From: Streptomyces spinoverrucosus
GTDB taxonomy: Bacteria; Actinomycetota; Actinomycetes; Streptomycetales; Streptomycetaceae
Direction of reading: 5' to 3'
Length of the DNA stretch: 64,000 bases
Assembly: GCF_006539505.1 (NCBI RefSeq)
Contig: NZ_BJND01000028.1
Span: forward strand, 79,144 to 143,143
The notes beneath the pieces were generated by a model. The model was not told where the DNA came from, ran no database searches, and was given only the letters and a program-made list of their open reading frames with translations. A program made the position numbers and the translations under genes. This document shows, piece after piece, positions 1-8,489 of this stretch (position 1 is its first letter; each line of letters begins with the position of its first letter).

Positions 1-1
1 C

Positions 2-256
2 GCGAAGCGCATCCAAGCACTGGACATCACGAACGTGGTGGGCCGCATCAAGATGCCCGCGCTGGTCCTGGACTACGAGGGCGAACAGTTCTACCCCGGC
101 CAGGCACGCCAGATGTTCGAGAGGCTGACCTCGCCCAAGGACTACGTGAAACTCACCGCGGCCACCGGCGCGCAGCTGCACTGCTCCCCGATGGCCCCGC
201 AGCAGCACAGCGAGGTCGTCTTCGACTGGCTGAACGAGACACTGGCCAACCGTTAG
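2..256 (+). CDS. alpha/beta hydrolase, C-terminal fragment (5' end outside window)
   Basis: The reading frame is already open at base 2, so only the last ~84 residues are visible. The text resembles the C-terminal end of alpha/beta hydrolases of the dipeptidyl-aminopeptidase/acylaminoacyl-peptidase type. It has a strand ending in PALVLDYEGEQF, where the acidic triad residue often sits, and then GAQLHCSPMAP, where the catalytic His would lie (the His of QLHC). The nucleophile Ser would be upstream and cannot be seen. The gene ends 29 bases before the stop of the converging aldehyde dehydrogenase gene. Substrate unknown. Confidence 0.7.
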   Translation, partial: AKRIQALDITNVVGRIKMPALVLDYEGEQFYPGQARQMFERLTSPKDYVKLTAATGAQLHCSPMAPQQHSEVVFDWLNETLANR

Positions 257-284
257 AAGCAGGGGGTCTAGAAGCAGGGGGTCC

Positions 285-1730
285 TCATCCCGGCCACACG
301 ATCGCCTGCACCTCGCTGTACGCGTGCAGGGCGTAGGAGCCGACGTCCCGACCCACGCCGCTCTTCTTGAAGCCGCCGAAGGGCGCCTCCATGTTGCGGC
401 CGACGGTGTTGATGCCGACGCCGCCCGCCCGCAGGCGGCGGGCGACGCGGAAGGCGCGGGCCACGTCGGCGGACCACACGTAGTCGATGAGGCCGTAGTC
501 GCTGTCGTTGGCCAGGGCCACGCCCCCCTCCTCGTCGTCGAAGGGGATGACGACGACCACCGGGCCGAAGATCTCCTCCCGGGCCACACGCATGTCGTTC
601 GTGCAGTCGGCCAGGAGGGTCGGGGACACGTAGAAGCCGCGGTCCAGGGGCGGTCGTTCGCCGCCGGTCACGACCACCGCGCCTTCCTTGCGCCCGAGTT
701 CGACGTACGACTCCACGCGCTCCCGGTGCGCGGCGGAGATCAGCGGGCCGACGACCGTGTCCCGCTCACGCGGATCGCCGACCTTCAACCGGCCCGCATA
801 GGCGGCGAGTTGCTCCACCAGCCGGTCGTACACCCCCCGCTGCGCCAGCACCCGCGTCGGTGCCGTGCAGATCTGGCCGCTGTAGAAGGCGAACGTCGTG
901 CCGATGCCCGCGACCGCCGAGCCGAGGTCGGCGTCGTCGAAGACGAGCGCCGCGCCCTTGCCGCCCAGCTCCATCAACTGGCGTTTCATGGACCGTCCGC
1001 ACACCTCGGCGATGCGCTGACCGACGGCCGTGGAGCCGGTGAAGCTGACCATGTCGACCTCGGGCGAGGCGACGGCGGCCTCCCCGACCTCCACCGCTCG
1101 CCCCGAGACCACGTTCACCACGCCCGGCGGAGCCCCCGCCTCCGCCAGCGCCTCCGCCAAACGGTACACCGACAGCGGGTCCTGCGGGGCCGGTTTCACC
1201 ACCACCGTGTTGCCCATCGCCAGAGCCGGGGCGACCTTTCCGGCCGTGTTCGCCCAGGGGTTGTTGTACGAGGTGATACAGGTGACGACCCCGACCGGCT
1301 GCCGCACGGCCAGTGCCCCCATCACACCCGCCTTACCCATCGGACCGGCCTCGTTGATCTGCGGCGCGATCGGCCACTCGGCGGGCTCGACGCGGGCGTA
1401 CCGGCGAAAGCGCGCCGCCGCGACGCCCACCTGCATCCCGCGTGCCGTGCCGGTCGTCGCGCCCGTCTCCGCCTGGGCCAGTTCGGCGTACGGCACGAGG
1501 CGGGCCCGGATGATCTCCGCGGCCCGCCCCAGCACCGCCGCCCGCTCCTCCGCGGGCGTCGCCGACCACGCCCCGAAGGCCGCGCGCGCCGCCTCGCACG
1601 CCGCGTGCACCTGATCCCGCGAGGCCTCCGGCGCCCACCCGACGGTCTGCTCGGTCGCCGGGTCGGTCACCTCGTAGTGGCCGCCGTCCGGCTCGACCCA
1701 CGCCCCGCCGATGAACAGCCGCCGGTTCAC
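285..1730 (-). CDS. aldehyde dehydrogenase family protein
   Basis: An NAD(P)+-dependent aldehyde dehydrogenase of 481 residues, the normal family length. It should oxidise an aldehyde to the acid in the cytoplasm. Visible motifs are the cofactor-binding SFTGSTAVGQRIAE, the catalytic glutamate in MELGGKG (about residue 252) and the catalytic cysteine in SGQICTAPTR (about residue 286). The open frame runs much further upstream, but the GTG at 1730 gives a standard N-terminus (NRRLFIGGAWVEPDGG). That GTG overlaps the stop of the upstream amidohydrolase in a GTGA, so the two are translationally coupled. The longer upstream extension is arginine-rich and lies antisense to the amidohydrolase, so it was discarded. 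Substrate unknown. Confidence 0.93.
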   Translation of the reverse strand: MNRRLFIGGAWVEPDGGHYEVTDPATEQTVGWAPEASRDQVHAACEAARAAFGAWSATPAEERAAVLGRAAEIIRARLVPYAELAQAETGATTGTARGMQVGVAAARFRRYARVEPAEWPIAPQINEAGPMGKAGVMGALAVRQPVGVVTCITSYNNPWANTAGKVAPALAMGNTVVVKPAPQDPLSVYRLAEALAEAGAPPGVVNVVSGRAVEVGEAAVASPEVDMVSFTGSTAVGQRIAEVCGRSMKRQLMELGGKGAALVFDDADLGSAVAGIGTTFAFYSGQICTAPTRVLAQRGVYDRLVEQLAAYAGRLKVGDPRERDTVVGPLISAAHRERVESYVELGRKEGAVVVTGGERPPLDRGFYVSPTLLADCTNDMRVAREEIFGPVVVVIPFDDEEGGVALANDSDYGLIDYVWSADVARAFRVARRLRAGGVGINTVGRNMEAPFGGFKKSGVGRDVGSYALHAYSEVQAIVWPG

Positions 1731-3457
1731 CGGGTGCTCACCGTCCGGGTGTCCCGCCCCGACCGCAGCACCCGCCCCGGCACCGCGCCCGTCACCACGT
1801 CGTCCCGGATCGCCTCGACGCCGTTGACCCAGACCGCCCGTACGCCAAGGGCCTTGGAGTCCAGCCGCGGGCTGTCCCCGGGCAGGTCGTGCACCAGGGT
1901 GGCCGTACCGGCGTCGATGCGTTCCGGGTCGAGGAGGACCAGGTCCGCGTGGTACCCCTCCCGGATCCGACCCCGGTCCCGGAGCCCGAAGAGCCTGGCC
2001 GGATCGTCGGTCAGCATCTTCACCGCCTGCTCCAGCCCCACCAGTTTCCGGCCGCGCAGACAGTCCCCGAGGAAGCGCGTGGTGTACGGCGCCCCGCACA
2101 TGCGGTCCAGATGCGCGCCCGCGTCCGAGCCGCCCAGCAGGACGTCCTCGTGCTGCCAGGTCTCGGCGCGCAGCGCCCAGGACGCGGGGTCGTTGTCGGT
2201 GGGCATGGGCCACAGGACGGTGCGCAGATCGTCGTTCGCGCAGATCTCGACCAGGCAGGCGAAGGGATCCTGCCCGCGCTCCGCCGCGATCTCCCGTACG
2301 ACCCTCCCCCTCACGCCCGCGTTCTCCGCGCTGTACGTGTCGCCGATGACGTACCGCCCGAAGTCCGTCAGCCGCCGGAAGACGCCCGCCTCCTTGGACG
2401 CCGCCCGCTGGAGCATCCCGGCGCGTACGTCCGCGTCGCGAAGCTTCCGGATCCGCTCGGGCACGGGCAGGCCCAGGATCTCGCCCCACCCCGGGATGAG
2501 GTTGAGCGCGCAGAACGTGCCCAGCGACATGTTCATCGGCGTGAGGATCGGCATGGTCAGCGCCACGACCCGGCCGCCCGCCTTCCGGGCCCGCTCACTG
2601 GCCAGCAGCTGCCTCGGCACCCGCTGCGGGACCGCCGCGTCGATCGTCAGGACGTTCCAGTTCAGCGGGCGCCCGGCCGCCGCGCTCATCTCCACCAGCA
2701 GCTCGATCTCGGCGTCGCTGAACTGATCCAGGCACCCCGCGACGATTGCCTCGATCTGCGTCCCCTCGTGCTCCCCGACCGCCCGCGAGAGCGCCAGCAG
2801 TTCGGCGGGCCCGGCGTGCCGCGAGGCGACCGGCTGCCCGTCGCCGTCGGAGTGGGTCGACGACTGGGTGGTGGACAGCCCCCACGCCCCCGCGTCCATG
2901 GCGTCGTGCAGCAGCCGCACCATGGCGGCGAGCTGATCGCCGGTGGGCTGTCCGCCCACGGCGTCCGCCCCCATGACGTACCGCCGCAGCGCACAATGCC
3001 CCACCATGAACCCGGCGTTGACCGCGATCCGCCCCTCCAGGGCATCCAGATACTCCCCGAAGCCGTGCCAACTCCAGGGCGCCCCCTCCTCCAACGCCAC
3101 CAGCGACATGCCCTCGACCTTGGACATCATGCGACGGGTGTAGTCGGCGTCCTCGGGGCGGGCGGGGTTGAGAGGCGCCAGTGTGAACCCACAGTTCCCG
3201 GCGGCGACCGTGGTGACGCCGTGATTGAGGGAGGGGGTGGCGTACGGGTCCCAAAAGAGCTGGGCGTCGTAGTGGGTGTGGGGGTCGACGAAGCCGGGGG
3301 CGAGGACGAGCCCGGAGGCGTCCTCGGCCGTACGGGCGGCTTCGCCGATCTTCCCGATGCCGACGATCCGCCCGTCCTGTATCCCGACGTCGGCGGTGTA
3401 AGCAGCCGCACCGGTCCCATCGACAACGGCGGCACCTTTGATGACGTGATCGAGCAT
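1727..3457 (-). CDS. N-acyl-D-amino-acid deacylase-like amidohydrolase
   Basis: A 576-residue metal-dependent hydrolase of the amidohydrolase-3/D-aminoacylase group. The first metal motif is HTH in GFVDPHTHYD (residues 60-62). A later GHCALRR segment (about 170) and GGSDAGAHLDRMCGAPY (about 450) correspond to further metal and catalytic positions. The N-terminal strand region (MLDHVIKGAAVVDGTG) is the small beta-sandwich typical of the superfamily. Members hydrolyse N-acyl-D-amino acids or related amides, but many actinobacterial homologues have no known substrate. The ATG has AGGAGG just upstream (CCAGGAGGTGAACCCCC). It is the first gene of a pair with the aldehyde dehydrogenase. None of the CTGACG/CGTCAG sites seen elsewhere precedes it. 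Confidence 0.9.
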   Translation of the reverse strand: MLDHVIKGAAVVDGTGAAAYTADVGIQDGRIVGIGKIGEAARTAEDASGLVLAPGFVDPHTHYDAQLFWDPYATPSLNHGVTTVAAGNCGFTLAPLNPARPEDADYTRRMMSKVEGMSLVALEEGAPWSWHGFGEYLDALEGRIAVNAGFMVGHCALRRYVMGADAVGGQPTGDQLAAMVRLLHDAMDAGAWGLSTTQSSTHSDGDGQPVASRHAGPAELLALSRAVGEHEGTQIEAIVAGCLDQFSDAEIELLVEMSAAAGRPLNWNVLTIDAAVPQRVPRQLLASERARKAGGRVVALTMPILTPMNMSLGTFCALNLIPGWGEILGLPVPERIRKLRDADVRAGMLQRAASKEAGVFRRLTDFGRYVIGDTYSAENAGVRGRVVREIAAERGQDPFACLVEICANDDLRTVLWPMPTDNDPASWALRAETWQHEDVLLGGSDAGAHLDRMCGAPYTTRFLGDCLRGRKLVGLEQAVKMLTDDPARLFGLRDRGRIREGYHADLVLLDPERIDAGTATLVHDLPGDSPRLDSKALGVRAVWVNGVEAIRDDVVTGAVPGRVLRSGRDTRTVSTR

Positions 3458-3498
3458 GGGGGTTCACCTCCTGGAGTCGCGGTGATCGGTCCTACCTA

Positions 3499-3570
3499 GG
3501 GGCGCGGGGCTGTATCGATTTGCGGCTCCGCCGCGTGGGCGCGACCAGCCACACTCAGCCCGCAGCCGCC
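3499..3570. repeat. dispersed intergenic repeat, copy 1
   Basis: A GGGGCGCGGGG block followed by GCGCGACCAGCCACA and then CAGCCCGCA. The same blocks recur at 53326-53373. Copy 1 carries an additional insert between the blocks containing the small palindrome CGGCTCCGCCGCG. It sits in the gap between the amidohydrolase start and the stop of the LLM gene. From general experience this looks like a repeat scattered through Streptomyces intergenic regions; its function is not established. Confidence 0.6.
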
Positions 3571-3578
3571 ACCAGAGA

Positions 3579-4697
3579 TCAAGCCCCCTGCCGGAACCGC
3601 GAAGTCCGATGCACAGGATCCGTATCGATCTTCGGAATCACGTGCTCCCCAATCAACCGAATCGTCTGCAACGTCTCCTCCTTCGGCACCCCCACAGGCA
3701 ACCCGAAGCTCAACTGATCCGCCCCCGCCTGCTCCCACCGCTTGCACTGCCGCAGCACCTCATCCGGATCGCCACAAATCAGCAGCTCCTCCTCGATGAG
3801 CACCTCGACGAACTCCGCCGTGTACTCCGGCAACGTCTCCGGCCACACCGGAAACCCCTCGGGCCGCGGAAACGTGTCGTGGTACCGGAACACCAGCGAC
3901 GGCAGGTAATGCAGCCCACCCCCCACAGCGATCCGTATCGCCTCCTCATGCGTCGGCGCACAGATCGCGGTCGTCGTCACCATCACGTTGTCGTTGACGA
4001 AGTCCCCCACCGGCTCCGCGTCCACGACCGCCGTCTTGTACTGCTCCAGCACCCACTCCATGTCGGACACCTTCTGCACGCTGAAGCCCAGCACCCCGAG
4101 CCCCTTCTTCGCCGCCATGGCGTACGACGACGGCGACCCGGCGGCGTACCACATCGCGGGGTGCGACTTCCCGTACGGCTTCGGCAGCACCTTCCTCGGC
4201 GGCAACGACCAGTGCTTGCCCTGGAAGCCGGCGTACTCGTCCTGGAGCCACATCTTCGGGAACTCGGCGATGGTCTCTTCCCAGATCTCCTTGGTGTAGT
4301 TCATATCGGTGACACCCGGTATGAACCCGAGGATCTCGTGCGACCCGGCACCCCGCCCGCTGCCGAACTCGAAGCGGCCCTCGGAGAGGTGGTCGAGCAT
4401 GGCGACCTTCTCGGCGACCTTCACCGGGTGGTTGACCTGGGCGAGCGGGTTGAAGATGCCGGAGCCAAGGTGGATGCGCTCGGTGGCGTGCGCGAGGTAG
4501 CCGAGGAACACGTCGTTGGCGGAGAGGTGCGAGTACTCCTCCAGGAAGTGGTGCTCGGACGCCCAGGCGTACTTGAAGCCGGACCGGTCCGCCTCGATGA
4601 CGTACTCGGTCTCCTCCATCAGCGCCTTGTGCTCGGCGAGCGGGTCGGTCTCGGCACGCTTGCCCACGTATCCCTGTACAAAGAGCCCGAATTCCAC
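3579..4697 (-). CDS. LLM class flavin-dependent oxidoreductase
   Basis: A 372-residue luciferase-like TIM-barrel oxidoreductase using FMN or F420. The N-terminus MEFGLFVQGY, the segment GSGIFNPLAQVNHPVKVAEKVAMLDHLSEGRFEFGSGRG and the C-terminal GDPDEVLRQCKRWEQAGADQ region are characteristic of the family. The start is GTG at 4697, preceded by ACGGTGAACCTCC in the opposite sense, i.e. a GGAGG on the coding strand. Two inverted-repeat sites (4735-4749 and 4797-4811) lie in its upstream gap, so it probably belongs to the proposed catabolic regulon. The neighbours are an SDR and a second LLM enzyme. The exact reaction is unknown; the family includes monooxygenases and F420-dependent dehydrogenases. 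Confidence 0.9.
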   Translation of the reverse strand: MEFGLFVQGYVGKRAETDPLAEHKALMEETEYVIEADRSGFKYAWASEHHFLEEYSHLSANDVFLGYLAHATERIHLGSGIFNPLAQVNHPVKVAEKVAMLDHLSEGRFEFGSGRGAGSHEILGFIPGVTDMNYTKEIWEETIAEFPKMWLQDEYAGFQGKHWSLPPRKVLPKPYGKSHPAMWYAAGSPSSYAMAAKKGLGVLGFSVQKVSDMEWVLEQYKTAVVDAEPVGDFVNDNVMVTTTAICAPTHEEAIRIAVGGGLHYLPSLVFRYHDTFPRPEGFPVWPETLPEYTAEFVEVLIEEELLICGDPDEVLRQCKRWEQAGADQLSFGLPVGVPKEETLQTIRLIGEHVIPKIDTDPVHRTSRFRQGA

Positions 4698-4734
4698 GGA
4701 GGTTCACCGTCCCTCTGTCTCATGACGGGGCTTT

Positions 4735-4749
4735 CTGACGAACCGTCAG
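4735..4749. promoter_or_regulatory. inverted-repeat operator site A (CTGACGAACCGTCAG)
   Basis: A perfect 6-3-6 inverted repeat, CTGACG-AAC-CGTCAG, 38 bases upstream of the LLM gene that starts at 4697. It is identical in all 15 bases to the site at 7776. Its size and symmetry fit a TetR-type dimer; binding is inferred. Confidence 0.7.
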
Positions 4750-4796
4750 ATCACCTGTTCGCCGACTGTCGCACCACCCGCCCGCACCGTCAATAG

Positions 4797-4811
4797 CTGA
4801 CAGTCAGTCAG
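4797..4811. promoter_or_regulatory. inverted-repeat operator site B (CTGACAGTCAGTCAG)
   Basis: A second, weaker copy with perfect 5-base arms CTGAC/GTCAG. It lies 62 bases from site A, measured start to start, and overlaps the stop codon of the SDR gene. Together with site A it precedes the LLM gene. Confidence 0.5.
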
Positions 4812-5578
4812 ATGACCGAGACCCCGGCCAGCCACCCACCGTCGATCACGAACGGCTGCCCGGTGATGTAGGAGGAGTCCTCGCAGCTCAGGAAGAGCGC
4901 GAGCCGGGCCACCTCCTCCGGCCGCCCGACCCTGCCCAGCGGCACCAGCCTGCGGTACAGCCCGTCGAGGGCCTGGCGCGTCTCCTCGGGGTCCGCGTCC
5001 GGGTCCAGGCGGGCCGGGTTGGACATCGCCGTGTCGACGGCGCCGGGGCACACGGCGTTGACGCGGATCCCGCGGTGGGCCAGCTCCAGGGCGGCGACGC
5101 GGGTGAGGCCGAGGACGGCGTGCTTGGTCGCCGCGTAGGTACCGACGGCCGCCATCCCGGTCATCCCCGTGTACGACGCGGTGTTGACGATCGTGCCGCC
5201 GTCCGCCATCTCCGGGGCGACCGTCCGGATGCCGAGGAAGCAGCCGACCTGGTTGACCCGCACGACCTCCATGAACTCGTCCAGGGGCGTGTCCACCAGG
5301 GCGTTGAAGCGCAGGATGCCCGCGTTGTTGACCAGCCCGTCGATCCGGCCGTACGCCTCCTTGGTGGCGGCCACGGCGGCGGACCACTGCTCCTCACGGC
5401 GCACGTCGAGATGGACGTACCGTGCGCCGATCTCCTTGGCGAGGGCCTCGCCTTGGTCGTCGAGCACGTCGGTTACGACGACGTCGGCGCCCTCCTCCCG
5501 GAACAGCCGGGCCTCCTGCTCCCCCTGCCCGCGCGCCGCGCCGGTGACGATCACGACACGTCCGTCCAGTTTGCCCAT
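4808..5578 (-). CDS. SDR family oxidoreductase
   Basis: A classical short-chain dehydrogenase/reductase of 256 residues that should interconvert a hydroxyl and a ketone with NAD(P). Visible are the cofactor loop VTGAARGQGEQ (TGxxxGxG, residues 12-19), NNAG in LVNNAGILRF, and the YxxxK catalytic pair in TYAATKHAV near residue 152, preceded by ASYTG, which supplies the serine. The C-terminal CEDSSYITGQPFVIDGGW is the usual SDR ending. It starts three bases after the stop of the upstream F420-type LLM gene, so it is the third gene of an operon that begins with the amidohydrolase at 7755. Confidence 0.93.
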   Translation of the reverse strand: MGKLDGRVVIVTGAARGQGEQEARLFREEGADVVVTDVLDDQGEALAKEIGARYVHLDVRREEQWSAAVAATKEAYGRIDGLVNNAGILRFNALVDTPLDEFMEVVRVNQVGCFLGIRTVAPEMADGGTIVNTASYTGMTGMAAVGTYAATKHAVLGLTRVAALELAHRGIRVNAVCPGAVDTAMSNPARLDPDADPEETRQALDGLYRRLVPLGRVGRPEEVARLALFLSCEDSSYITGQPFVIDGGWLAGVSVI

Positions 5579-5581
5579 GTC

Positions 5582-6538
5582 TCAGTCCTCCGAAAGCAGC
5601 GGGCCGATGTCGCTCCCGAACGCCTCGATCTGGTCGGCGAGTTCGGCGCGGTCCCGGCTGCGGAACCGCACCTGGATCTGGTGCACGCCCATCGCCCGGT
5701 AGGCCCGCAGCGACTCGGCGAGGGCGTCGGGCGGGCCGGTGAGTGTCCGCCGTCCGACGTCCCAGGCGGGCGTGCCGACGTAGAGCGGCTCGGCGATCGC
5801 GCCGATGGTGAACGGCACCTCACCGCGTCCATGAGCGGCTCCGCCGCGGGCCGCCTCGGCACGCAACCGCCGCAACGTGGCGATCTGCTGCGGCAGCCGG
5901 TCACGGGGGTCGCCCTGCGGCAGCCAGCCGTCCCCCTTGAGCGCGGCCCGGCGCACGGCCGCCGGGGACGATCCGCCGACCCAGAGGGGGATGCGCGACT
6001 GGGCGGGCCGGGGCCGCTGGCCGAGCCCCTCGAAGTCGTACAGCTTCCCGTGGTGCACGGGGAACTCCTCCGGCCCGAGCGCGGCCCGCAGCGCGTCGAT
6101 CGTCTCGTCGAGCACGGCCCCGCGCTGCCGGAAGTCCACGCCGAGCGCCTCGAACTCCTCACGCACGTGCCCGGCCCCGACGCCGAGGATCAGGCGGCCG
6201 CTCGCGAGGTGATCAAGGGTGGCGTACTGCTTGGCCGTGAGGAGCGGGTGGCGCAGGCCGACGACGGCGACGTGGGAGAGCAGCCGGACGCGCTCGGTGA
6301 CGGCCGCCAGGTGGGCGAGGGTGGCCACGGGGTCGTACCAGACCGTGCTCATCGCGGAGGCGAGACGGCGCGGGATGGCGACGTGGTCGCAGCAGGCGAT
6401 GTAGTCGAAACCGGCCCGGTCGGCGGCACGCGCGATCGCCACGAGGTCCTCGGGGCCCGCCCCGGTCTCCCAGGGCTCGGCGTAGATCGTGCTCTGGGAC
6501 TGGACCGGGAGCTGGATGCCGTAGCGGAGCCGGCTCAT
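5582..6538 (-). CDS. LLM class F420-dependent-type oxidoreductase
   Basis: A 318-residue luciferase-like oxidoreductase (MSRLRYGIQLPVQSQ..., DYIACCDHVAIPR, VRLLSHVAVVGLRHPLLTAKQYATLDHLASGRLILGVGAGH). The layout matches the actinobacterial F420-dependent LLM subfamily. The longer open frame upstream is a shadow of the amidohydrolase. The ATG at 6538 overlaps the amidohydrolase stop in ATGA, indicating translational coupling. With the SDR that follows, the operon provides a hydrolase or decarboxylase and two redox enzymes. Cofactor preference (F420 or FMN) cannot be proved from sequence alone. Confidence 0.9.
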   Translation of the reverse strand: MSRLRYGIQLPVQSQSTIYAEPWETGAGPEDLVAIARAADRAGFDYIACCDHVAIPRRLASAMSTVWYDPVATLAHLAAVTERVRLLSHVAVVGLRHPLLTAKQYATLDHLASGRLILGVGAGHVREEFEALGVDFRQRGAVLDETIDALRAALGPEEFPVHHGKLYDFEGLGQRPRPAQSRIPLWVGGSSPAAVRRAALKGDGWLPQGDPRDRLPQQIATLRRLRAEAARGGAAHGRGEVPFTIGAIAEPLYVGTPAWDVGRRTLTGPPDALAESLRAYRAMGVHQIQVRFRSRDRAELADQIEAFGSDIGPLLSED

Positions 6539-7755
6539 GGTGCCCACAGGCCGTCGTCCGTGAGCCCCAGCAGCTCGATGGCGTTGCGACGGACGATCCG
6601 CTCGACCGTGTCGGCGTCCAGGTGACCCATCTGCGCCTCGCCGACCTCCCTCGACTTCGGCCAGGTGGAGTCGGAGTGGGGGTAGTCGGTCTCGTACAGG
6701 ACGTTGCCGACGCCGATCGAGTCCAGGTTCCTCAGCCCGAAGGCGTCGTCGAAGAAGCAGCCGTAGACATGCTCGGCGAACAGCTCGGACGGCGGTCGGT
6801 GGACCTTCTCGGCGACGCCGCCCCAGCCGCGGTTCTCCTCCCAGACGACGTCGGCGCGCTCCAGGATGTACGGGATCCAGCCGATCTGGCCTTCCGCGTA
6901 CATGACCTTGAGGTTCGGGAAGCGCTCGAACTTGCCGCTCATCAGCCAGTCGACCATCGAGAAGCAGCAGTTGGCGAAGGTGATGGTGGAGCCGACGGCG
7001 GGCGGGGCGTCGGCGGAGGTGGAGGGCATACGGCTGCTGGAGCCGATGTGCATCGCGACGACCGTGCCGGTCTCGTCGCAGGCGGCGAGGAAGGGGTCCC
7101 AGTCGTCGGTGTGGACGGAGGGGAGCCCGAGGTGCGGGGGTATCTCGGAGAAGGCGACGGCGCGGACGCCGCGTGCGGCGTTGCGGCGGACCTCTGCCGC
7201 CGCCAGCTCGGCGTCCCAGAGGGGGATGATGATGAGCGGAATGAGTCGGCCCCGTGCGTCCGGCCCGCACCACTCCTCCACCATCCAGTCGTTGTAGGCG
7301 CGGATGCAGAGCAGGCCGAGTTCGTGGTCCTTGGCCTCGGTGAAGGTCTGGCCGCAGAAGCGGGGGAAGGTGGGGAAGCAGAGGGCGGACTGGACGTGGT
7401 TGACGTCCATGTCGGCGAGGCGGGCGGGGACGTCGTACGAGCCCTGGCGCATCTGCTCGTACGTGATGACCTCCAGCTTGATCTCGTCCCTGCTGTATCC
7501 GACGGCGGTGTCGAGGCGGGTGAGGGGCCGGTGCAGGTCCTCGTAGATCCACCAGTCGCCGATCGGGCCGTCGTCGCCGGGCCGCCCCATGACGGGCTTG
7601 AAGCGGCCGCCGAGGAAGCTCATCTCCTTCAGCGGGGCGCGGACTATGCGGGGGCCGGTGTCGGCGTACTTCTTGGGGAGGCGGTCCTGCCAGACGTTCG
7701 GGGGTTCGACGGTGTGGTCGTCGACGGAGATGATCTGGGGGAATTGGGTGTCCAT
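6535..7755 (-). CDS. amidohydrolase family protein (amidohydrolase-2 type)
   Basis: A 406-residue metal-dependent hydrolase/decarboxylase-like TIM barrel. The N-terminal ISVDDHTVEPPNVW carries the family's DDH motif in place of HxH. Conserved blocks include SALCFPTFPRFCGQTF, RAYNDWMVEEWCG, MHIGSSS, the C-terminal YETDYPHSDSTWP and a final NAIELLG. It is a close paralogue of the protein at 58647-59840. Related enzymes decarboxylate aromatic acids or hydrolyse rings, but this subgroup, common beside acyl-CoA dehydrogenases, has no settled substrate. The ATG at 7755 was chosen because the residues before it lack family character. Operator site C lies 21 bases upstream, so this is the likely first gene of the operon. 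Confidence 0.9.
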   Translation of the reverse strand: MDTQFPQIISVDDHTVEPPNVWQDRLPKKYADTGPRIVRAPLKEMSFLGGRFKPVMGRPGDDGPIGDWWIYEDLHRPLTRLDTAVGYSRDEIKLEVITYEQMRQGSYDVPARLADMDVNHVQSALCFPTFPRFCGQTFTEAKDHELGLLCIRAYNDWMVEEWCGPDARGRLIPLIIIPLWDAELAAAEVRRNAARGVRAVAFSEIPPHLGLPSVHTDDWDPFLAACDETGTVVAMHIGSSSRMPSTSADAPPAVGSTITFANCCFSMVDWLMSGKFERFPNLKVMYAEGQIGWIPYILERADVVWEENRGWGGVAEKVHRPPSELFAEHVYGCFFDDAFGLRNLDSIGVGNVLYETDYPHSDSTWPKSREVGEAQMGHLDADTVERIVRRNAIELLGLTDDGLWAP

Positions 7756-7775
7756 GGGGGCACGGTAGCGCCGAT

Positions 7776-7790
7776 CTGACGAACCGTCAG
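7776..7790. promoter_or_regulatory. inverted-repeat operator site C (CTGACGAACCGTCAG)
   Basis: A perfect 6-3-6 palindrome identical to site A. It is centred about 28 bases upstream of the ATG of the amidohydrolase operon (7755 to 4808, minus strand), where a repressor would overlap the promoter or transcription start. Confidence 0.7.
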
Positions 7791-7980
7791 CTGCTATTGG
7801 AACGGTCTCGTCACGCTCGGCAGTTGGGGCCGCTTCGTTCTGGTCATGTTGGCCGGGTGATCGCCGACGTGCAGGGACTGCGCTGGACTTGCTTGCGCCA
7901 CTTCCAGCACCCTCCGGAAGTTGTCCAACCCACGTGGACAACGGCCCCGACGAGAGCGGAAAGAGTGTGACGCGGGACGT

Positions 7981-8082
7981 TCAGCCAGTCGGCCCAGGAG
8001 GCCCAGCAGCGGTCGTCCCCGGGTGATCGTCTCGCCTGACGTGGTTTTCGTCCGGGTGATACTCCCAGCGCCATTCAGCCAC
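7981..8082 (-). pseudogene. truncated partner gene of DUF6247 (toxin-like N-terminus)
   Basis: A GTG overlaps the end of the DUF6247 gene by 8 bases and opens a 33-codon frame reading AEWRWEYHPDENHV before losing similarity and stopping. The RWEY(D/H)PDE start is typical of small Streptomyces proteins encoded directly after DUF6247 genes, which I recall as RelE/ParE-like toxin candidates. Only the first ~14 residues look conserved; the rest is out of register and proline/glycine-rich. I therefore read it as a decayed gene. The family assignment is from memory of similar gene pairs and is not secure. Confidence 0.4.
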
Positions 8083-8434
8083 GGTTCAGGGACCCCCGGG
8101 CGTGGGTGTGGAGAACACGGATCTCGTCCATCGCCGCCCGCCAGGCGGGGTCCTCACGATCGACGGTCTGCGCCGTGTCCTCGGCGGCCCGGAGCCGAGC
8201 GGCTGTGGCTGGGTTCCTGGCGATCTCTACTACGACGGCCCAGTTTTCCAGGAACTGCACGATCGGGCCGAGACTGGCGGAGCGCGCGGCCAAGGCGATG
8301 GCCTCGTCCTTCTGTCGCTCCATCTCGGCAAGCCGGTGCGGGGCGACCTGTGCCAGAGCGATCCGGAGAGCGGCGGGCGTCCGCTCCGGCCGGGGGATGA
8401 GTGGCCCATCGGGCTCGAAGGGCTGTGCAGTCAT
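8075..8434 (-). CDS. DUF6247 family protein
   Basis: A 119-residue cytoplasmic protein. The family signature is the N-terminal RTPAALRIALAQVAPHRLAEMERQKDEAIALAA followed by PIVQFLENWAVVVEIARNP. The start at 8434 is preceded by GGAGGACCACGG, a good ribosome-binding site; the longer upstream frame is arginine/proline noise. Such genes usually sit in front of a small toxin-like gene, and here the partner is broken (7981-8082). An antitoxin-like role is plausible but unproven. The gene lies in a stretch of accessory DNA between the catabolic genes and the membrane protein at 8490. Confidence 0.75.
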   Translation of the reverse strand: MTAQPFEPDGPLIPRPERTPAALRIALAQVAPHRLAEMERQKDEAIALAARSASLGPIVQFLENWAVVVEIARNPATAARLRAAEDTAQTVDREDPAWRAAMDEIRVLHTHARGSLNRG

Positions 8435-8489
8435 CGTCCGTGGTCCTCCCGTGGCCCAGCCATGCCCACGGTACGGCAGTGTCGGCCGA

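Noticed and set aside
324..3499. Long plus-strand open frames opposite the aldehyde dehydrogenase and amidohydrolase
   Set aside because: Arginine/proline/histidine-rich shadows of two well-supported minus-strand genes.
7756..7941. A 5' extension of the amidohydrolase gene to 7941
   Set aside because: The added residues have no family resemblance and would read through operator site C.
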